From contig DATLDQ010000126.1 in NCBI GenBank assembly GCA_035525785.1, positions 1 through 64,000 on the forward strand: DNA of 64,000 nucleotides, in the 5' to 3' direction. The position numbers were made by a program, and so were the translations under genes. The stretch is from CADEED01 sp035525785. Lineage in GTDB: Bacteria > Pseudomonadota > Gammaproteobacteria > Steroidobacterales > Steroidobacteraceae. Within the stretch, counting starts at the first letter, position 1. The number at the start of each line of letters is the position of its first letter. Of the stretch, positions 61,934 to 64,000 are shown one piece after another. The notes under the pieces were generated by a model. It was not told the DNA's origin, made no database searches, and saw only the letters and a program-made list of their open reading frames with translations.

Positions 61934-62704
61934 ATGAGCAATGCCGACCTGTTTTCCACGGTGGCGCGCGAGTACGCGAACTTCCGCCCGGGATATCCAC
62001 CCGAGCTGTTCGCGTGGCTCGCGCGCAATTGCGCGTCACGACGAGAGGTCTGGGATTGCGGCTGTGGCAGCGGCCAGGCAAGCACCGCGCTCGCCGAGCA
62101 TTTCGACCGTGTACACGCCACCGACGTAGCGCCAGAGCAGATAGCCGCGGCCAAGCCGCATCCGCGAGTGAGCTATACGGTGGCGCCCGCAGAAAGGTCC
62201 GGCCTCGCGGCGGCATCGGTGGACCTGGTGACGGTCGCGCAGGCGCTGCACTGGTTTGACGTGGAGGCCTTCTACGTCGAGGCGCGACGCGTCTCGCGGC
62301 CCGGCGCGCTGCTCGCGGTGTGGACCTATCCACGCCCCGAGTTCATCGACCCACGTCTGGATCGCGCCTTCAACCATTTTTACGTCGACGTCGTCGGGCC
62401 CTACTGGCCGCCCGAGCGCCGGCACGTGGACTCCCACTACGAGACTCTGCCCGTGCCGCCGCGCGAGCTCGGCTACGACACCGTGCCGCACCCGGCCTTC
62501 GGCCTCGACCTGCATTGGTCGCTGGAGCAGGTGCTGGGTTACGTGAGCAGCTGGTCCGCCACCGCGCGCTACAAAAAGCAAAAGGGCACGGATCCCGTGC
62601 CCCTGTTGCGTGATGCCCTCTCGCCCCCCTGGCCCGGCGAGGGCGCCGTCGTCGCCCTGCACATGCCGCTGGGCATGCGTGTCGCGAGACTTCGCGACCA
62701 GTGA
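61934..62704 (+). CDS. Class I SAM-dependent methyltransferase
   Basis: A 256-residue methyltransferase of the UbiE-like class. Motif I is VWDCGCGSGQAS, followed by HATDVAPEQIAAA and VDLVTVAQALHWFD. It starts MSNADLFSTVAREYANFRPG, typical of small-molecule methyltransferases of this subfamily. GACAAT ends six bases before the ATG, with TTGGGT 18 bases further up, so it may have a leaderless promoter. The end carries a stem-loop duplicated after the stop. Confidence 0.88.
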   Translation: MSNADLFSTVAREYANFRPGYPPELFAWLARNCASRREVWDCGCGSGQASTALAEHFDRVHATDVAPEQIAAAKPHPRVSYTVAPAERSGLAAASVDLVTVAQALHWFDVEAFYVEARRVSRPGALLAVWTYPRPEFIDPRLDRAFNHFYVDVVGPYWPPERRHVDSHYETLPVPPRELGYDTVPHPAFGLDLHWSLEQVLGYVSSWSATARYKKQKGTDPVPLLRDALSPPWPGEGAVVALHMPLGMRVARLRDQ

Positions 62705-62729
62705 ACGAGCGCGAGACTTCGCGACCAGT
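62681..62729. terminator. Duplicated stem-loop at the methyltransferase/mdh junction
   Basis: GTCGCGA and TCGCGAC pair around a GACT loop (62681-62698), overlapping the last codons of the methyltransferase. The 19-base unit GCGAGACTTCGCGACCAGT occurs at 62684-62702 and again at 62711-62729, so the hairpin and the peptide ARLRDQ-stop are repeated in frame. It lies between convergent genes and probably ends both transcripts. Confidence 0.5.
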
Positions 62730-62731
62730 AG

Positions 62732-63709
62732 CTAGATCAGGTCCTTGACCCCATCGCGCTCCTCGCGCAGTTCCTTGTCCGTCGCGTCCATGCGCTTGCG
62801 CGAGAACTCATCGACGGTGAGGCCCTGCACCACCTTGTAGTCGCCGCCCGAGCACGTGACCGGGTACGAGTACACCACGCCATCGCTGATGCCGTAGCTG
62901 CCGTCCGCGGGCACGGCCATGCTGATGAAGTTGCCGGCCGCGGTACCGAGATGCCAGTCGCGCATGTGGTCGATGGCGGCGGAGGCCGCCGAAGCGGCCG
63001 ACGAAGCGCCGCGCGCCTTGATGATGGCCGCGCCGCGCTGCTGCACGGTGGGGATGAAGTTCTCCTCGTACCACTTGCGGTCAACGAGCGAGTGCGCGGG
63101 CTTGCCGTCGACGGTGCAGAAGTTGAGGTCCGGGTACTGCGTGCTCGAGTGGTTGCCCCAGATGAGCATCTTCTGGATACCGTTGACGTGACTGCCGGTT
63201 TTCTCCGCCAGCTGCGACACCGCGCGGTTGTGATCCAGGCGGGTCATCGCCGTGAAGTTGCGCGGGTTCAGATCCCGGGCATTGGCGCGCGCGATCATCG
63301 CGTTGGTGTTCGCCGGGTTGCCCACCACGAGCACGCGGATGTTGCGATCCGCCACCTCGTTCATCGCCTTGCCCTGAGCGGAGAAGATCTGCGCGTTGGC
63401 CATGAGCAGGTCCTTGCGCTCCATGCCTGGGCCGCGGGGGCGCGCGCCGACCAGCAGTGCTGCGTGGCAATCCTTGAACGCCACTCGTGCGTCATCCGTG
63501 GCGACAATCTTGTTGACTGTCGGGAAGGCGCAGTCATTGAGCTCCATCACCACGCCGGCGAGCTGCGGCAGGGCCGGGGTGACCTCGAGGAGGTGCAGGT
63601 TGACCGGCGTATCGGCGCCGAGCATCTGGCCGGAAGCGACGCGGAAGGCCAGGGCATAGCCGATCTGACCGGCGGCACCGGTGATGGCGACATTGACAGC
63701 GGGTTTCAT
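62732..63709 (-). CDS. mdh: NAD-dependent malate dehydrogenase
   Basis: A 325-residue cytoplasmic enzyme that oxidises malate to oxaloacetate in the TCA cycle. The NAD-binding motif is GAAGQIGY (9-16), NPANTNAMIA and TRLDHNRAVSQLA hold the substrate Arg/Asp, and LIWGNHSSTQYPD contains the catalytic histidine. It belongs to the ~330-residue group found in many proteobacteria (lactate/malate dehydrogenase-like). CGGAGCTCCG before the ATG provides a ribosome binding site. A terminator hairpin sits 25 bases upstream. Confidence 0.97.
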   Translation of the reverse strand: MKPAVNVAITGAAGQIGYALAFRVASGQMLGADTPVNLHLLEVTPALPQLAGVVMELNDCAFPTVNKIVATDDARVAFKDCHAALLVGARPRGPGMERKDLLMANAQIFSAQGKAMNEVADRNIRVLVVGNPANTNAMIARANARDLNPRNFTAMTRLDHNRAVSQLAEKTGSHVNGIQKMLIWGNHSSTQYPDLNFCTVDGKPAHSLVDRKWYEENFIPTVQQRGAAIIKARGASSAASAASAAIDHMRDWHLGTAAGNFISMAVPADGSYGISDGVVYSYPVTCSGGDYKVVQGLTVDEFSRKRMDATDKELREERDGVKDLI

Positions 63710-63733
63710 CGATCGGAGCTCCGAAAGCGGCGG

Positions 63734-63763
63734 AAAAAACGGGCCGGCATTCTAGCAGGCCCG
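63734..63763 (-). terminator. Intrinsic terminator upstream of mdh
   Basis: On the minus strand CGGGCC, a 12-base loop TGCTAGAATGCC and GGCCCG form a perfect stem followed by six T residues, the textbook form of a rho-independent terminator. It lies 22 bases after the stop of the next upstream gene and 25 bases before the mdh start. The loop contains TAGAAT, a possible -10 box for mdh. It may therefore end the upstream gene, control mdh, or both. Confidence 0.75.
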
Positions 63764-63784
63764 GTTGCAGCGCTTTTCGGGCTC

Positions 63785-64000
63785 TCAGCGGTCGGGCGCG
63801 CCGGCGTAGGCACGAAACTGGCGATTGAATTCCGCCTGTTCCGCGTCGGCCCGCGCCTTGTCGCCACTGGCGCGCAGGCGCTGGATTTCGGCCTGCCACG
63901 CCTTGGCGTCCTGGCGCCATGTCGGGGAGTCGGCCGCGGCCGCGGGCGCACTGGCCGCCACGGGCGCGCCAGCGCGGGCGTTCCGGGACACACCACCCCC
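63785..64000 (-). CDS. C-terminal part of a protein running off the window
   Basis: The reading frame enters from beyond the window edge on the minus strand and ends here. The visible part (about 70 residues) is an Ala/Pro-rich linker followed by a helical end with W(Q)AEIQRLRASGDKARADAEQ-type spacing (Trp-x2-Glu-Ile-x2-Leu-Arg, then AEFNRQFRAYAG). A similar short helical tail occurs at the end of some membrane anti-sigma-factor-like proteins; that is a weak impression. A GTG at 63991 could also start a complete small gene. Confidence 0.5.
   Translation of the reverse strand, partial: GGGVSRNARAGAPVAASAPAAAADSPTWRQDAKAWQAEIQRLRASGDKARADAEQAEFNRQFRAYAGAPDR

Overview
The window is about 64 kb of dense, GC-rich (roughly two-thirds G+C), single-copy chromosomal DNA with short intergenic gaps and many overlapping stop/start pairs. 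The gene content (atpDC followed by glmU and glmS, RimO, an E. coli-type FadE, GspAB, an NAD-dependent malate dehydrogenase, PEP-CTERM and GlyGly-CTERM-like surface proteins, a GH3 glucosidase cluster) points to a free-living gammaproteobacterium, most likely near the Steroidobacteraceae/Xanthomonadales. That placement is an inference from gene content only. I saw no tRNA, rRNA, CRISPR array, phage or insertion sequence.

Layout. 1-4.5 kb: end of the ATP synthase operon (atpD tail, atpC), small accessory genes and glmU. 4.5-9.4 kb: eleven small, mostly poorly characterised genes (NUDIX, DinB-like, DUF1272, 2'-5' RNA ligase-like, GyrI-like, DUF488, DUF2845, GST) lying between glmU and glmS. 9.5-16.7 kb: glmS, a CPBP membrane protease, rimO, a TonB-type protein, a methyltransferase and a small transporter. 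16.7-23.3 kb: three exported proteins with C-terminal sorting tails (two GlyGly-CTERM-like, one PEP-CTERM) around an aldo/keto reductase. 23.3-30.2 kb: a hybrid sensor kinase, then a bglX / SMP-30 lactonase / gluconate permease cluster that looks like a periplasmic route from glucosides to gluconate. 30.3-38 kb: DacB-type carboxypeptidase, a CobW-type GTPase with a WD40 partner, a glycosyltransferase and an M20 hydrolase, then a 600-bp inverted-repeat element. 38-44.4 kb: an orphan molybdoenzyme large subunit, a beta-CASP nuclease-like protein, a transporter, and an overlapping KTSC/AlkB/GFA set. 44.4-50.7 kb: an unusual three-gene signalling operon (TonB-like protein with a receiver-like head, receiver-Ser/Thr kinase, CheA-like ATPase). 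51-57.8 kb: secretion genes gspAB, dinB and proteins of unknown function. 57.9-64 kb: fadE, a LysR/DoxX divergent pair, a methyltransferase, mdh and the tail of one more gene.

The most interesting items are the signalling operon with degenerate receiver domains, the long inverted-repeat element at 37.5-38.1 kb, a recurring arrangement in which a -10-like hexamer lies 6-10 bases before a start codon that has no ribosome binding site (suggesting leaderless messages), and the cluster of sorting-tail proteins whose sortases are not in the window.
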